Assembly (NCBI RefSeq): GCF_027594865.1
Contig: NZ_CP089391.1
Span: forward strand, 1,456,501-1,520,500
DNA from: Bradyrhizobium xenonodulans
GTDB lineage: Bacteria > Pseudomonadota > Alphaproteobacteria > Rhizobiales > Xanthobacteraceae
Length of the DNA: 64,000 nt
Reading direction: 5' to 3'
The position numbers and the translations under genes were made by a program. This document shows positions 7,469-16,586 of this stretch, piece after piece (the first letter of the stretch is position 1; each line of letters starts with the position of its first letter). The notes below the pieces were generated by a model that was not told the origin of the DNA, did no database searches, and saw nothing but the letters and a program-made list of their open reading frames with translations.

Positions 7469-9722
7469 GCTCAACCTGACCAGCACACCCGCTCATCTGC
7501 GCCACGGCTCGAATATCGGCCAGCCGCTGACGCGCCGCGACGGCGTCCTCAAGGTGAAGGGGCAGGCGACCTACGCCGCCGACAATCACCCACCGGGCAT
7601 GCTGTTTGCGGTGATGGCCGTCGCCGGCATCGCGCGCGGCCGCGTGACCTCGCTCGATGTCGCCGCCGCAAAACGCCATCCCGGCGTCGTCGAAATCATG
7701 ACGCCGGACCACAAGCCACAGCTCGCGATCGATCCGGAGATCAAGACCAATCCGTTCGTGTTCCGAATGGAGGTGCTGCAGAGCAACGAGGTCCGCTACG
7801 CCAACCAGCCGATCGCCGTGGTGATCGCGGAAACGCTGGAGGCGGCGACGGAAGGTGCGGTGCTGCTGGCGCCGCGTTACGAGACGCTGCCGGCACTTGT
7901 CGGCCTCGATGCCGGCGAAAGCTTCGTGCCGCCGGTCGTTGGCGTCGGCAACCCGACCGAAAATCACCGCGGCGACGTCGAGGCCGGCCTTGCCGCAGCC
8001 GAGAAGCAGATCGACTCGATCTACGAGACGCCGCCGCAATATCACAACGCGATGGAGCCGCATGCGATCGTTGCGTCCTGGGACGGCGACAAATTGTCGG
8101 TCGACATGCCGACCCAGGGGCTGATGATGTCACTCGCGCGCATCGCTGAATTGTTCGGCATCGCGCACGACAAGATTCACATCCGCAGTCCCTTCCTCGG
8201 CGGCGGCTTCGGATCCAAGGGCCTGATGGCCGGGCCGCAGACGCTCGGCATCATGGCTGCCAAGCTGGTCGGCAAGCCGGTCAAGCTCGTGCTGCGCCGC
8301 GAGCAGATGTATGGCCCGGTCGGCCATCGTGCCCCGACGCGTCAGCGCTTGCGCATCGGCGCCGATGGTGAGGGGCGCCTGACGGCGCTCGATCATCACG
8401 CGAGGACCGTGTCGAGCACGTTCGACGATTTCTACGAGCCAGCCGCCGACGCCTCGCACACGCTCTATGCGGCACCTGCGATCCGCACCTCGCACGATGC
8501 GGTGCGCGTCAACACCGGCACGCCGCTCTTCATGCGCGCGCCCGGCGAGGCAACTGGTTCGATCGCGCTGGAAAGCGCGATCGACGAGATCGCCTGGGCC
8601 TGTGGCATGGATCCGCTGGCTTTCCGCCTGAAGAACTATGCCGAGGTCGAGCCGATCACGGGAAAGCCGTTCTCCTCAAAAGCACTGCGTGCCTGCTACG
8701 AGCAGGGCGCGGCGCGCTTCGGCTGGTCGAAGCGCTCGCTCCAGCCGCGGCAGATGCGCGACGATGCCGGTCTGCTCGTGGGCTGGGGCATGGGCACCGC
8801 GACGTTCCCGGCGCTGATGTTCCAGGCCGAGGCACGCGCGGTGCTCCGCCGTGACGGCTCCGGCGCGATGGAGATCGGCGCGCATGACATGGGGCAGGGC
8901 GCCTGGACGGCGCTCGCCCAGATCGCGGCCGACGAACTCGGGCTCGATATCGATCGCGTCGAGTTCAAGGCCGGTTCTTCCGACCTGCCCGACGCCGGCA
9001 TTGCCGGCGGCTCGGCGCACACCGCGACCGCGGGTGCTGCGATCCACAGCGCCGGCGCGGCCGTGATCGCAAAGCTCGCCGATCTCGCGACGGGTGATGA
9101 GCGCTCGCCGCTGTTCGGCGCCGGCAATGCCGGTGTGATCGCGCGCGATGGCAGGTTGATCCGGCGCGACGATGAGAGCCGCAGCGAAAGCTACGCCGAG
9201 ATCCTCGCGCGCGCCGGCGTTGCCGAGGTCGAAGCCCGCGGCACCGGCGCGCCGAACCCGGCCGCAATGGAAGAGTATGCAATGCATGCCCACGGCGCGG
9301 TATTCGCCGAGGTGAAGGTCGATCCCGAGCTCGGCCAGGTCCGTGTCAGCCGGATGGTCGGCGCTTTCGCGGCGGGGCGGATCGTCAATCCGCATCTGGT
9401 GAAGAGCCAGCTGTTCGGCGGCATGATCTGGGGCATGTCGTTCGCGCTGCACGAGGAAGCCATCACCGATCGGCGCAGCGGGCGGATCATGAATGCCAAT
9501 CTCGGCGAGTACCACATCCCCGTGAATGCCGACGTGCCGCCGCTCGACGTCATCACGGTCGAGGAGCACGACCCGCATGTGAATGCACTCGGCATCAAGG
9601 GCGTCGGCGAGATCGGCATCACCGGCAGCGCCGGCGCGGTCGCCAATGCGGTCTGGCATGCGACCGGCAAGCGTGTGCGTCGCTTCCCGATCCGGATCGA
9701 GGAGTTGATCACGCAGCTCTGA
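7461..9722 (+). CDS. paoC: Aldehyde oxidoreductase, molybdenum-cofactor subunit (PaoC-like)
   Basis: A 753-residue catalytic subunit binding the molybdenum pterin cofactor. It has GGGFGSKG near residue 250, the APGEATG segment that lines the cofactor, and near the C-terminus GVGEIGITGSAGAVANAV, whose Glu is the general base of this superfamily. Subunit order and FAD-subunit insertion favour periplasmic aldehyde oxidoreductase PaoABC homologues over xanthine dehydrogenase, but no Tat signal is present on the Fe-S subunit. No XdhC/MocA-type maturation gene follows in the window. A strong hairpin terminator follows the stop. Confidence 0.9.
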   Translation: MPELNLTSTPAHLRHGSNIGQPLTRRDGVLKVKGQATYAADNHPPGMLFAVMAVAGIARGRVTSLDVAAAKRHPGVVEIMTPDHKPQLAIDPEIKTNPFVFRMEVLQSNEVRYANQPIAVVIAETLEAATEGAVLLAPRYETLPALVGLDAGESFVPPVVGVGNPTENHRGDVEAGLAAAEKQIDSIYETPPQYHNAMEPHAIVASWDGDKLSVDMPTQGLMMSLARIAELFGIAHDKIHIRSPFLGGGFGSKGLMAGPQTLGIMAAKLVGKPVKLVLRREQMYGPVGHRAPTRQRLRIGADGEGRLTALDHHARTVSSTFDDFYEPAADASHTLYAAPAIRTSHDAVRVNTGTPLFMRAPGEATGSIALESAIDEIAWACGMDPLAFRLKNYAEVEPITGKPFSSKALRACYEQGAARFGWSKRSLQPRQMRDDAGLLVGWGMGTATFPALMFQAEARAVLRRDGSGAMEIGAHDMGQGAWTALAQIAADELGLDIDRVEFKAGSSDLPDAGIAGGSAHTATAGAAIHSAGAAVIAKLADLATGDERSPLFGAGNAGVIARDGRLIRRDDESRSESYAEILARAGVAEVEARGTGAPNPAAMEEYAMHAHGAVFAEVKVDPELGQVRVSRMVGAFAAGRIVNPHLVKSQLFGGMIWGMSFALHEEAITDRRSGRIMNANLGEYHIPVNADVPPLDVITVEEHDPHVNALGIKGVGEIGITGSAGAVANAVWHATGKRVRRFPIRIEELITQL

Positions 9723-9731
9723 GGCAAAAGA

Positions 9732-9754
9732 CGGAGCGAGATCGTCTCGCTCCG
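9732..9754. terminator. Hairpin terminator after paoC
   Basis: Perfect 10-base arms CGGAGCGAGA / TCTCGCTCCG with a 3-base loop, 9 bases after the stop of the molybdenum subunit and 8 bases before the stop of the convergent 50-residue gene. There is no T-run, as is usual in high-GC genomes. It can act on both strands. Confidence 0.75.
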
Positions 9755-9762
9755 CCGGTCCG

Positions 9763-9915
9763 TCAGTTCATCTTCCTGCGGAGCGCCTTGATCGCTTCGC
9801 GCTGCATCTCGATGTAGTCGGCGATCGCCTTGCGCAGCTCGCGCGAGTGGAGCTTGTCGGTGTCGCGCTGAACGTCGTCGAGCGCGGCTTCGGCATTGGC
9901 GAGCGTGATCTTCAT
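9763..9915 (-). CDS. Small charged helical protein (50 aa)
   Basis: A 50-residue frame beginning MKITLANAEAALDD and ending in a basic KALRRKMN tail. It is predicted to be almost wholly helical with alternating charges, with no membrane segment and no Cys. Coding bias matches its neighbours (G/C at most third positions), and it is flanked by a terminator hairpin downstream and another hairpin in its leader. I recognise no family. It is a short conserved-looking hypothetical of unknown function. Confidence 0.6.
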   Translation of the reverse strand: MKITLANAEAALDDVQRDTDKLHSRELRKAIADYIEMQREAIKALRRKMN

Positions 9916-9936
9916 CTGCGAGCCCTGTTACGAAGC

Positions 9937-9965
9937 GGCCCCGGAGTGCCTAGGAGTCCGGGGCC
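9937..9965. promoter_or_regulatory. GC-rich hairpin in leader of the 50-aa gene
   Basis: Arms GGCCCCGGA (9937-9945) and TCCGGGGCC (9957-9965), perfect over 9 bases, loop 11. It lies 22-50 bases upstream of the minus-strand start at 9915, so it would be in the leader if transcription starts further right. It could be an attenuator, a stability element or a terminator for an unseen RNA. Confidence 0.4.
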
Positions 9966-10102
9966 ATAACCTCAACACCTTTGCGCGAGGCTGCTCGGCT
10001 ACGGTTCGCAATATATAGCGGTTGGGGCCACTGAAATTGAGGTGGCTCAAGCTCCGCAAGATAACGGTGCTCCGTATGATTGCGGATGGGATCGATCGCG
10101 CT

Positions 10103-10651
10103 TCAGAACGTCGGCGGCGTACAGGCCGAGATCACCTCGCACGGCTTGCCGCCGACGCAGCGGAAGCGATGCGGCCGGCGGCTTTCGAAATAATAGGCAT
10201 CGCCCGGATTGAGGATGCGGCGCTCGTCCTCGACGGTGACCTCGAGCTTGCCCGAGATCACGATGCCGCCTTCCTCGCCGTCATGGACGAGGTGGACGCG
10301 TCCGGTGTCGCTGCCGGGCTCGTAGCGCTCCTTCAAAATCTGCAGGCTGCGGCCGAACAGATTGTCGCCGATCTGGCGATACGAGATCGGCTTCTTGCCG
10401 ACCTCCGTCAGCTCTTCGGAGCGGTAGAAGATCTTGCGCCGGCTCTCCGGCTCCAGCGCGAAGAACTCGGCGAGCCCCATCGGGATGCCGTCGAGGATGC
10501 GCTTGAGCGCGCCGACCGAGGGGTTCATCTGGTTGGATTCGATCAGCGAGATCGTCGAATTGGTGACCCCGGCGCGCTTGGCGAGCTCGCGCTGCGACAG
10601 CTTGTGACGTGCCCGGATGAATCGCAGCCGTCCACCGATGTCGACGCTCAT
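10103..10651 (-). CDS. XRE-cupin transcriptional regulator (PuuR/PauR-like)
   Basis: A 182-residue regulator with an XRE helix-turn-helix at residues 8-62 (KLSQRELAKRAGVTNSTISL) and a C-terminal cupin at about residues 105-175 that would sense a small ligand. PuuR in E. coli and PauR in Pseudomonas, which repress polyamine catabolism genes, have this design. The start at 10651 is preferred over the longer open frame because the family begins just before the HTH. It is divergent, with 160 bases between, from the beta-alanine-type aminotransferase gene. Its cupin ends in SRRPHRF, shared with the second XRE-cupin gene at 14292. Confidence 0.87.
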   Translation of the reverse strand: MSVDIGGRLRFIRARHKLSQRELAKRAGVTNSTISLIESNQMNPSVGALKRILDGIPMGLAEFFALEPESRRKIFYRSEELTEVGKKPISYRQIGDNLFGRSLQILKERYEPGSDTGRVHLVHDGEEGGIVISGKLEVTVEDERRILNPGDAYYFESRRPHRFRCVGGKPCEVISACTPPTF

Positions 10652-10811
10652 ACTTGGTCCTTGCCCTGGTCCGGTGTTGCAGGTGTTGCGGATTGCGCAA
10701 ATATGGACCGGCAGCCCCTGTAAAATCAATGGCTTGCGGGTCGTCAGAAAAGGACTTGTTGCGCCATTGAAGCCGTGGCTCTGCTGTCCGGTCAGCAAAG
10801 GAGCGTGGCCC

Positions 10812-12140
10812 GTGACCCTTCATCAGATTCCGAACACTATCAAGACCGACTCGTTCTGGATGCCGTTCACGGCCAACCGGCAGTTCAAGAAGGCGCCGCG
10901 CCTGTTCTCCTCGGCCGAGGGCATGCACTACACCACGGTCGACGGCCGCAAGGTGATCGACGGCTCCGCCGGCCTCTGGTGCGTCAATGCCGGCCATGGC
11001 CGCAAGCAGATTGCGGCTGCGGTCGAGCGGCAGCTGATGACGCTGGACTTCGCGCCGTCGTTCCAGATGGGCCACCCGCTGGCATTCGACTTCGCCGAGC
11101 GTCTTGCCGAGATCGCGCCCAAGGGCCTCGACCGCATCTTCTTCACCAATTCCGGCTCCGAATCGGTCGACACCGCGCTGAAGATCGCGCTCGCCTATCA
11201 CCGTGCCAACGGCCAGGCGAGCCGCACCCGCCTGATCGGCCGCGAGCGCGGCTATCACGGCGTCGGCTTCGGCGGCACGTCGGTCGGCGGCATGGTCGCC
11301 AACCGCCGCGCCTTCGCCACCCTGCTGCCGGGCGTCGACCACATCCGACACACGCATGATCTGACCCGCAACGCCTTCGCCAAGGATCAGCCCGAGCACG
11401 GCGCCGAGCTTGCCGACGACCTCGAGCGCCTGGTGGCCCTGCACGGCGCCGAGACCATCGCCGCCGTCATCGTCGAGCCGGTGCCCGGCTCGACCGCGGT
11501 GCTGCCGCCGCCGAAGGGCTACCTCCAGCGCCTGCGCGAGATCTGCGACAAGCACGGCATCCTCCTGATCTTCGACGAGGTCATCACCGGCTTCGGCCGC
11601 CTCGGCACGCCGTTCGCCGCCAACTTCTTCGGCGTCACGCCCGACCTGATGACGACGGCCAAGGGCATCACCAACGGCACCATTCCCTGCGGCGCGGTGT
11701 TCGCGAGCCGGAAGATTCACGACGGCATGATGGTCGGCCCGGAGAACGCGATGGAGCTGTTCCACGGCTACACTTATTCCGCGCATCCGACCGCCTGCGC
11801 CGCCGGCATCGCGACGCTCGACATCTACAAGGACGAAGGCCTGCTCACGCGCGGTGCGGAGATCGCCGAATACTGGCGCGATGCGCTGCACTCGCTGAAG
11901 GGGCTGCCCAACGTCATCGACATCCGCAATTGCGGCCTGATGGGTGCGGTCGAGCTATCGCCGCGTGACGGCACGGTCGGTGCACGCGGCTACGACGTCA
12001 TGGTCGACTGCTTCAATCGCGGGCTGTACTTCCGCATGAGCGGCGACTCCTTCGCGCTGTCGCCGCCGCTGATCGTCGAAAAGAGCCACATCGACGACAT
12101 CGTCTCGATCCTGGGCGACGCCATCAAGCGGGTGGCCTGA
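10812..12140 (+). CDS. bauA: Omega-amino acid (beta-alanine):pyruvate aminotransferase
   Basis: A 442-residue class III aminotransferase that moves an omega amino group to pyruvate using PLP. It carries the WMPFTANR start region, GSGLW-like substrate loop, FFTNSGSESVDTALK, LIFDEVITGFGRLG with the PLP-ring Asp, and the PLP Lys in TTAKGITNG. Recalled P. aeruginosa BauA aligns through the same blocks. The start is the GTG at 10812, placed 8 bases after AAGGAG; the upstream open frame has no support. BauA degrades beta-alanine from spermidine and spermine breakdown. It is followed 70 bases on by a DadA-like gene. Confidence 0.88.
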   Translation: MTLHQIPNTIKTDSFWMPFTANRQFKKAPRLFSSAEGMHYTTVDGRKVIDGSAGLWCVNAGHGRKQIAAAVERQLMTLDFAPSFQMGHPLAFDFAERLAEIAPKGLDRIFFTNSGSESVDTALKIALAYHRANGQASRTRLIGRERGYHGVGFGGTSVGGMVANRRAFATLLPGVDHIRHTHDLTRNAFAKDQPEHGAELADDLERLVALHGAETIAAVIVEPVPGSTAVLPPPKGYLQRLREICDKHGILLIFDEVITGFGRLGTPFAANFFGVTPDLMTTAKGITNGTIPCGAVFASRKIHDGMMVGPENAMELFHGYTYSAHPTACAAGIATLDIYKDEGLLTRGAEIAEYWRDALHSLKGLPNVIDIRNCGLMGAVELSPRDGTVGARGYDVMVDCFNRGLYFRMSGDSFALSPPLIVEKSHIDDIVSILGDAIKRVA

Positions 12141-12210
12141 TAATTGCTCTCGCCGTTGTGAGTAGTTTCCTTGCAGCGGCGAGCGTGATGCCGCGGGAGT
12201 TTGACCAAGC

Positions 12211-13476
12211 GTGAAAGTTCTGATCCTCGGCAGCGGTGTCATCGGTGTCACCTCTGCCTACTACCTCGCACGTGCCGGCCATGAGGTGACGGTCGTTGAC
12301 CGCCAGCCGGAGCCGGCACTGGAGACCTCGTTCGCCAATGCCGGCGAGGTGTCGCCCGGCTATTCCTCGCCCTGGGCCGGCCCCGGCGTGCCGGTGAAGG
12401 CGGTCAAATGGCTGCTGATGAAGCACGGCCCGCTGGTGATCCGGCCGAAGCTCGATCCCGTGATGTGGGTCTGGCTGCTCAAGATGCTGCGCAACTGCAC
12501 CAGCGCGCGCTACGCGGTCAACAAGAGCCGGATGATTCCGATCGCGGAATACAGCCGCGATTGTTTGCGCGATCTGCGCCGCGACATCGGCATTCAATAT
12601 GACGAGCGCGCGCAGGGCACGCTGCAACTGTTCCGTTACCAGCAACAACTCGACGGCACGGCCGAGGATATCGCCGTGCTCAAGCAATATGGCGTGCCTT
12701 TCGAGGTGCTGAGCCGCGAGGGCTGTATCGCGGTCGAGCCGGCGCTCGCCGGCGTGAAAGAGAAGTTCGCCGGCGGGCTTCGCCTGCCGCAGGACGAGAC
12801 CGGTGACTGCCACATGTTCACGCAGGCGCTGGCCAGGCATGCCGAAGCGCTCGGCGTCCGCTTCATGTTCAACACCGGCATCGATCGCATCGTCACCGAC
12901 GGTGCGCGCGTCAGCGGTGTCGCGACCAGTGCCGGGATGTTGCAGGCCGACAGCTACGTCCTCGCGCTCGGAAGCTATTCGTCACGAATGGCCGCGCCGC
13001 TCGGTATCTCGCTGCCGGTCTATCCGGTGAAGGGCTATTCGATCACGGTGCCGATCAAGGACGCCTCCGGCGCGCCGGAATCGACCGTGATGGACGAAAG
13101 CTACAAGGTCGCGATCACCCGCCTCGGCAATCGCATCCGTGTTGGCGGCACCGCCGAAATCTCGGGCTTCTCGACCAAGCTTTACGACGCGCGCCGCGCC
13201 ACGCTCGATCACTCCCTGACCGACCTGTTCCCGCGCGGCGGCGACCTTTCCAAGGCGACGTTTTGGAGCGGCCTGCGTCCGATGACGCCGGATGGCCCGC
13301 CCGTGATCGGCCCGACGCCATACGCCAATCTCCACCTCAACACCGGCCACGGCACGCTCGGCTGGACCATGTCCTGCGGTTCGGGGCGCGTGCTCGCGGA
13401 CATGCTGTCGGGCAAGAAGCCGGAGGTCGATGTGAGTGCGCTGAATGTGGACCGCTACGCGCATCGGTTTGGGTGA
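12211..13476 (+). CDS. dadA: D-amino acid dehydrogenase-like FAD oxidoreductase
   Basis: A 421-residue FAD protein. The N-terminal Rossmann motif [20 protein letters not shown] with Asp after it binds FAD. The C-terminal [18 protein letters not shown] matches DadA of E. coli and Pseudomonas. DadA oxidises D-amino acids to 2-oxo acids and passes electrons to the respiratory chain from the inner membrane face. It starts with GTG. It follows the aminotransferase in the same direction, so they likely form one unit; here it could oxidise an amine or imino compound from the same pathway. Confidence 0.85.
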   Translation: MKVLILGSGVIGVTSAYYLARAGHEVTVVDRQPEPALETSFANAGEVSPGYSSPWAGPGVPVKAVKWLLMKHGPLVIRPKLDPVMWVWLLKMLRNCTSARYAVNKSRMIPIAEYSRDCLRDLRRDIGIQYDERAQGTLQLFRYQQQLDGTAEDIAVLKQYGVPFEVLSREGCIAVEPALAGVKEKFAGGLRLPQDETGDCHMFTQALARHAEALGVRFMFNTGIDRIVTDGARVSGVATSAGMLQADSYVLALGSYSSRMAAPLGISLPVYPVKGYSITVPIKDASGAPESTVMDESYKVAITRLGNRIRVGGTAEISGFSTKLYDARRATLDHSLTDLFPRGGDLSKATFWSGLRPMTPDGPPVIGPTPYANLHLNTGHGTLGWTMSCGSGRVLADMLSGKKPEVDVSALNVDRYAHRFG

Positions 13477-13535
13477 GACTCCATCCCCTCGTCATTGCAA
13501 TGACGACGTGTAAAGATCGCAATCCCAATCCATCA

Positions 13536-13646
13536 CCGTCACCCTGAGGTGGCCGCTTCTTCAGCGGCCCTCGAAGGGCGACGGCCCGGCTCCATCGGGC
13601 CCGTGCATCCTTCGAGGCTCGCTACGCTCGCACCTCAGGATGACGG
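13536..13646. repeat. REP-type inverted repeat pair (BIME-like)
   Basis: Two related palindromic units lie tail to tail. The outer arms CCGTCACCCTGAGGTG (13536-13551) and CACCTCAGGATGACGG (13631-13646) pair with one mismatch over 16 bases. The first unit also has an inner hairpin GGCCGCT...AGCGGCC (13551-13569). Both units share the TTCGAGG / CCTCAGGATGA words with the pair at 26364-26496. Such elements are scattered between genes in Bradyrhizobium. Here it fills most of the gap between convergent dadA and SUKH genes and probably ends both transcripts. Confidence 0.75.
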
Positions 13647-13668
13647 GGTGAAGCCCACAGCGTGCAGC

Positions 13669-14226
13669 TCAATCCCGCTTGCGACGGGTGGAGATAATCC
13701 GGGCGATGTGGCCATCATCGCCGTACATGGCGTCCCACAGGTTGACGCCGGATGCCCACGATCTGATCCAGTCTTCGAAACTTGAATCGCCCTCGAAGAA
13801 GGCGTCGGTCCAGTCGTCGCCATCAAGGACGTTGGGATCGAAAATCCGCATCCGGAAAGCCGGGTCGCGACAATCGACGCAAGAGTAGATGGCGCATCCC
13901 CAATGGCAGATCGGCAGCAACCCATCGGACCATCCCAACTCCGGAGCGCTCCGAAACACATCGTAGATCGCAACAGCGGTCTTGCCGGTATCGTCGGGAA
14001 CGCCGTTCGTTAATCCGATGAGTCCGTATCCGGGGCCAAAACCTCCATTCCCGATCTCCGCATAAATTTGCTTCAGGAGGGATGGTAGCCGGAAACGAAG
14101 ATGTTCTTCGTCGGCGGCGATATCGGCGGCATTGCCGGGGACCAGGCCTGCGCGCGGAGGTCGGCCCAGGTCGGTGACTTTCGTCTTCAGTTGCCTTCGG
14201 ATCGCAGCGATGATGAGATCTCCCAT
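13669..14226 (-). CDS. SMI1/KNR4 (SUKH) family protein
   Basis: A 185-residue protein of the SUKH superfamily: an N-terminal LPSLLKQIYAEIGNGGFGPGYGL block with the family's W/Y-G-G...GxGxxGL pattern, then Asp-rich C-terminal part ending in a basic tail. SUKH proteins often act as immunity proteins against polymorphic or contact-dependent toxins. No toxin gene lies beside it, so it looks like an orphan immunity gene or a domesticated copy. Base use around it is somewhat less GC-biased than its neighbours, which fits recent transfer. It reads convergent to dadA. Confidence 0.8.
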   Translation of the reverse strand: MGDLIIAAIRRQLKTKVTDLGRPPRAGLVPGNAADIAADEEHLRFRLPSLLKQIYAEIGNGGFGPGYGLIGLTNGVPDDTGKTAVAIYDVFRSAPELGWSDGLLPICHWGCAIYSCVDCRDPAFRMRIFDPNVLDGDDWTDAFFEGDSSFEDWIRSWASGVNLWDAMYGDDGHIARIISTRRKRD

Positions 14227-14291
14227 CGGCGGATTTCCTTCGCCCCATGGAACGCCCTCACATCATGCCCGCAGATGGGGGCGGCGGCAAA

Positions 14292-14972
14292 CTACCCCGC
14301 CGCCGTCACGCAATTCACCCACAGCACCACGGTCTTTGCATCCTGCGCCGGATTGGAAAACCGGTGCGGCCTTCGGCTTGCAAATCGAAAGCTGTCGCCC
14401 GTCTTCAGCGACCACGTCTCGCTGTCCACCGTCAGCATCATCTCGCCCTCGAGCACGAGGCCGGCTTCCTCGCCGTCGTGGGTGTAGAGCTCGTCGCCGG
14501 TGGAGCCGCCGGGCTCCAGATGCACCAGGAACAGATTGAGCTTGTTGTCGGCGCTCGCCGGGCTCAGCAATTGTTTTGAGACGCCGGTGCGCCAGAGTTT
14601 GAGCTCGGGCCGCTGAAGGGAGCGCGTCACCACCTGGTCGGAGGCGCCATCGGCGCTCGGGCTTGCGCCGAACAGGGCGGCGATGCCGACGCCGAGCACG
14701 TCGGCCAATGTTGCGAGCACGCGCAGGGACGGCGACGACAGGCCACGCTCGATCTGGCTCAGGAAGCCGATCGACAAATCGGTGCGCGCCGCGACCGTCT
14801 CCAGCGAGAATTGCCTGACGCGCCGGAGATCCCGGATGCGGCGGCCGACCGCGACATCCATGGCGGGCTCGGCTGATTTGGTGACGGCCCCGGGCTTGAC
14901 CTTGGTATTGGCCTTGGCCCTCTTCACCGGCTTTGCGATGGCCGGTTTGCGCATTCTTTTGCCACCGCTCAC
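14292..14972 (-). CDS. XRE-cupin transcriptional regulator
   Basis: A 226-residue regulator with a basic, low-complexity N-terminal arm of about 35 residues (Lys/Ala/Pro rich), an XRE helix-turn-helix at about residues 42-97 (FSLETVAARTDLSIGFLSQIERG) and a cupin at about residues 150-220. It is the second regulator of this class in the block, also divergent from a transport/oxidation operon (15134). An inverted repeat ATTTTCA-TGAAAAT in the shared promoter is a likely binding site. An ATG at 14954 is an alternative start. Confidence 0.85.
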   Translation of the reverse strand: MSGGKRMRKPAIAKPVKRAKANTKVKPGAVTKSAEPAMDVAVGRRIRDLRRVRQFSLETVAARTDLSIGFLSQIERGLSSPSLRVLATLADVLGVGIAALFGASPSADGASDQVVTRSLQRPELKLWRTGVSKQLLSPASADNKLNLFLVHLEPGGSTGDELYTHDGEEAGLVLEGEMMLTVDSETWSLKTGDSFRFASRRPHRFSNPAQDAKTVVLWVNCVTAAG

Positions 14973-15033
14973 GTCAAACCGCTTCCTTCATGTGCATGAA
15001 AACCGCTTGCGTCGTTCGCGAAAGTGTGACCAA

Positions 15034-15053
15034 ATTTTCATATTGGTGAAAAT
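15034..15053. promoter_or_regulatory. Candidate operator in XRE-cupin / ABC operon promoter
   Basis: Perfect 7-base arms ATTTTCA (15034-15040) and TGAAAAT (15047-15053) with a 6-base spacer, AT-rich in an otherwise GC-rich region. It lies between the divergent regulator (start 14972) and the binding-protein gene (start 15134), where an XRE-cupin dimer would bind. Function is inferred from symmetry and position. Confidence 0.55.
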
Positions 15054-15133
15054 AGGCCGAAACGGCTTGGCCCGCAACGTCTGATCACGACATGCGCGGG
15101 CGCCGCCACCGGCCGGACCCAAAGGGGGATGCA

Positions 15134-15892
15134 ATGAAGCGTTTTGGTCTGGCCGCGGTCGCGGCGCTCGCACTGTATGCCGTGACGCCGGTTTCGGCGC
15201 AGCAGGTGCTGAAGGTCGGCTCGACGCCGACAGGCATTCCCTTCACCTTCCTCGACACCAAGACCAACAGCATCCAGGGCATCATGGTCGATCTCATCAC
15301 CGAGGTTGGCAAGGATGCCGGCTTCAACGTGCAGATCGAGCCGATGCAGTTCTCGGCGCTGATCCCGTCCCTGACCTCGAGCAAGATCGACATCATCGCG
15401 GCCGCGATGTTCATCACGGCGCCGAGGAAAGAGGTCGTCGACTTCTCCGACCCGATCTACTCTTATGGCGAGGGCCTGGTGGTGCCGAAGAGCGACACCA
15501 AGGCCTATGCCACGCAGGACGATCTGAAGGGCGAAACGGTCGGCGCCCAGGTCGGGACCGCCTTCGTCGACGCGCTGAAGAAGACCGGCCTGTTCGCCGA
15601 TGTGAAGGCCTACGACACCATTCCCGACATCCTGCGCGACGTGAACACCGGCCGTCTCAAGGCCGGTTACGCCGACTATCCGATCCTCGCCTACAATCTG
15701 AAGCAAGGCGGTTTTCCCGAGGTGCGCCTCGTCGACGGCTACAAGCCCGTCACTGTCGGCTCGGTCGGCATCGGCGTGCGCAAGGGCGAGGCCGCGTTGC
15801 TCGGCAAGATCAACGCCTCGCTCGCGAAGCTGAAGGCCAACGGCACCATCGACAAGATCCTCGATAAATGGGGCCTCAAGGCGCAGGGCTGA
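15134..15892 (+). CDS. ABC transporter, polar amino acid-type binding protein
   Basis: A 252-residue periplasmic binding protein of the family 3 (amino acid / opine / polar compound) type. A signal peptide ends near PVSAQ-Q at about residue 23. The sequence has the usual VGSTPTGIPF start, a DIIAAAMFITAPRKEVVDFSDP segment and a C-terminal NGTIDKILDKWGL. It feeds the permease and ATPase that follow. GGGGGAT precedes the ATG by a few bases. With a PuuB-like oxidase at the end of the operon, the substrate may be a polyamine-like or amino acid compound. Confidence 0.87.
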   Translation: MKRFGLAAVAALALYAVTPVSAQQVLKVGSTPTGIPFTFLDTKTNSIQGIMVDLITEVGKDAGFNVQIEPMQFSALIPSLTSSKIDIIAAAMFITAPRKEVVDFSDPIYSYGEGLVVPKSDTKAYATQDDLKGETVGAQVGTAFVDALKKTGLFADVKAYDTIPDILRDVNTGRLKAGYADYPILAYNLKQGGFPEVRLVDGYKPVTVGSVGIGVRKGEAALLGKINASLAKLKANGTIDKILDKWGLKAQG

Positions 15893-15932
15893 TAGCGGCT
15901 GATCGAAGAAGGTTTCCGATGAAGGCTTGCCG

Positions 15933-16586
15933 ATGAAAGGCTTCTGGCACGACGCCGCCGAGTTCTTCCCGATCCTGATGAGCGGCGTCGCGTTGACGAT
16001 CGTCGTCACCATCGGCTCGCTGCTGCTCTCGACGGTGCTTGGCCTCGTCTGGGCAATGATGCGGGTCTCCGGCATCAAGGCGCTGTCGATGCTCAGCGCC
16101 AGCCTGATCAATGTGATCCGCGGCATCCCGATCATCGTGCTGCTGTTCTATCTCTACTTCGTGATGCCGGATCTCGGCGTCACGCTGTCCGCCTTGCAGG
16201 CCGCGATCCTCGGGCTCGGCATCGCCTATTCGGCCTACCAGGCGGAAAATTTCCGCGCCGGCATCGAGGCGATCGACAAGGGCCAGATCGAGGCGGCGCA
16301 GTCGATCGGGATGGGCTGGTGGCTGACCATGCGCCGCGTGGTGCTGCCGCAGGCGGTCCGCATCGTGCTGCCGCCTTACGGCAACGTCATGATCATGATG
16401 CTGAAGGATTCCTCGCAGGCCTCGACCATCACGGTCGCCGAGCTGGCGCTGCAAGGCAAGCTGATCGCGTCTTCGACCTTCAAGAACACCAACGTGTTCA
16501 CGCTGGTCGCGCTGATGTACCTCACCATGAGCATCCCCCTGATCCTGCTGGTCCGTCATTTCGAGAAGCGGGCCGGCAAGCGATGA
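15933..16586 (+). CDS. ABC transporter permease, amino acid type
   Basis: A 217-residue inner membrane permease of the HisMQ type with about five membrane segments. The EAA loop that contacts the ATPase is at [26 protein letters not shown] single permease gene implies a homodimer. An upstream TTG at 15927 is open but the ATG at 15933 is preferred. It overlaps the ATPase gene by 4 bases. Confidence 0.88.
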   Translation: MKGFWHDAAEFFPILMSGVALTIVVTIGSLLLSTVLGLVWAMMRVSGIKALSMLSASLINVIRGIPIIVLLFYLYFVMPDLGVTLSALQAAILGLGIAYSAYQAENFRAGIEAIDKGQIEAAQSIGMGWWLTMRRVVLPQAVRIVLPPYGNVMIMMLKDSSQASTITVAELALQGKLIASSTFKNTNVFTLVALMYLTMSIPLILLVRHFEKRAGKR

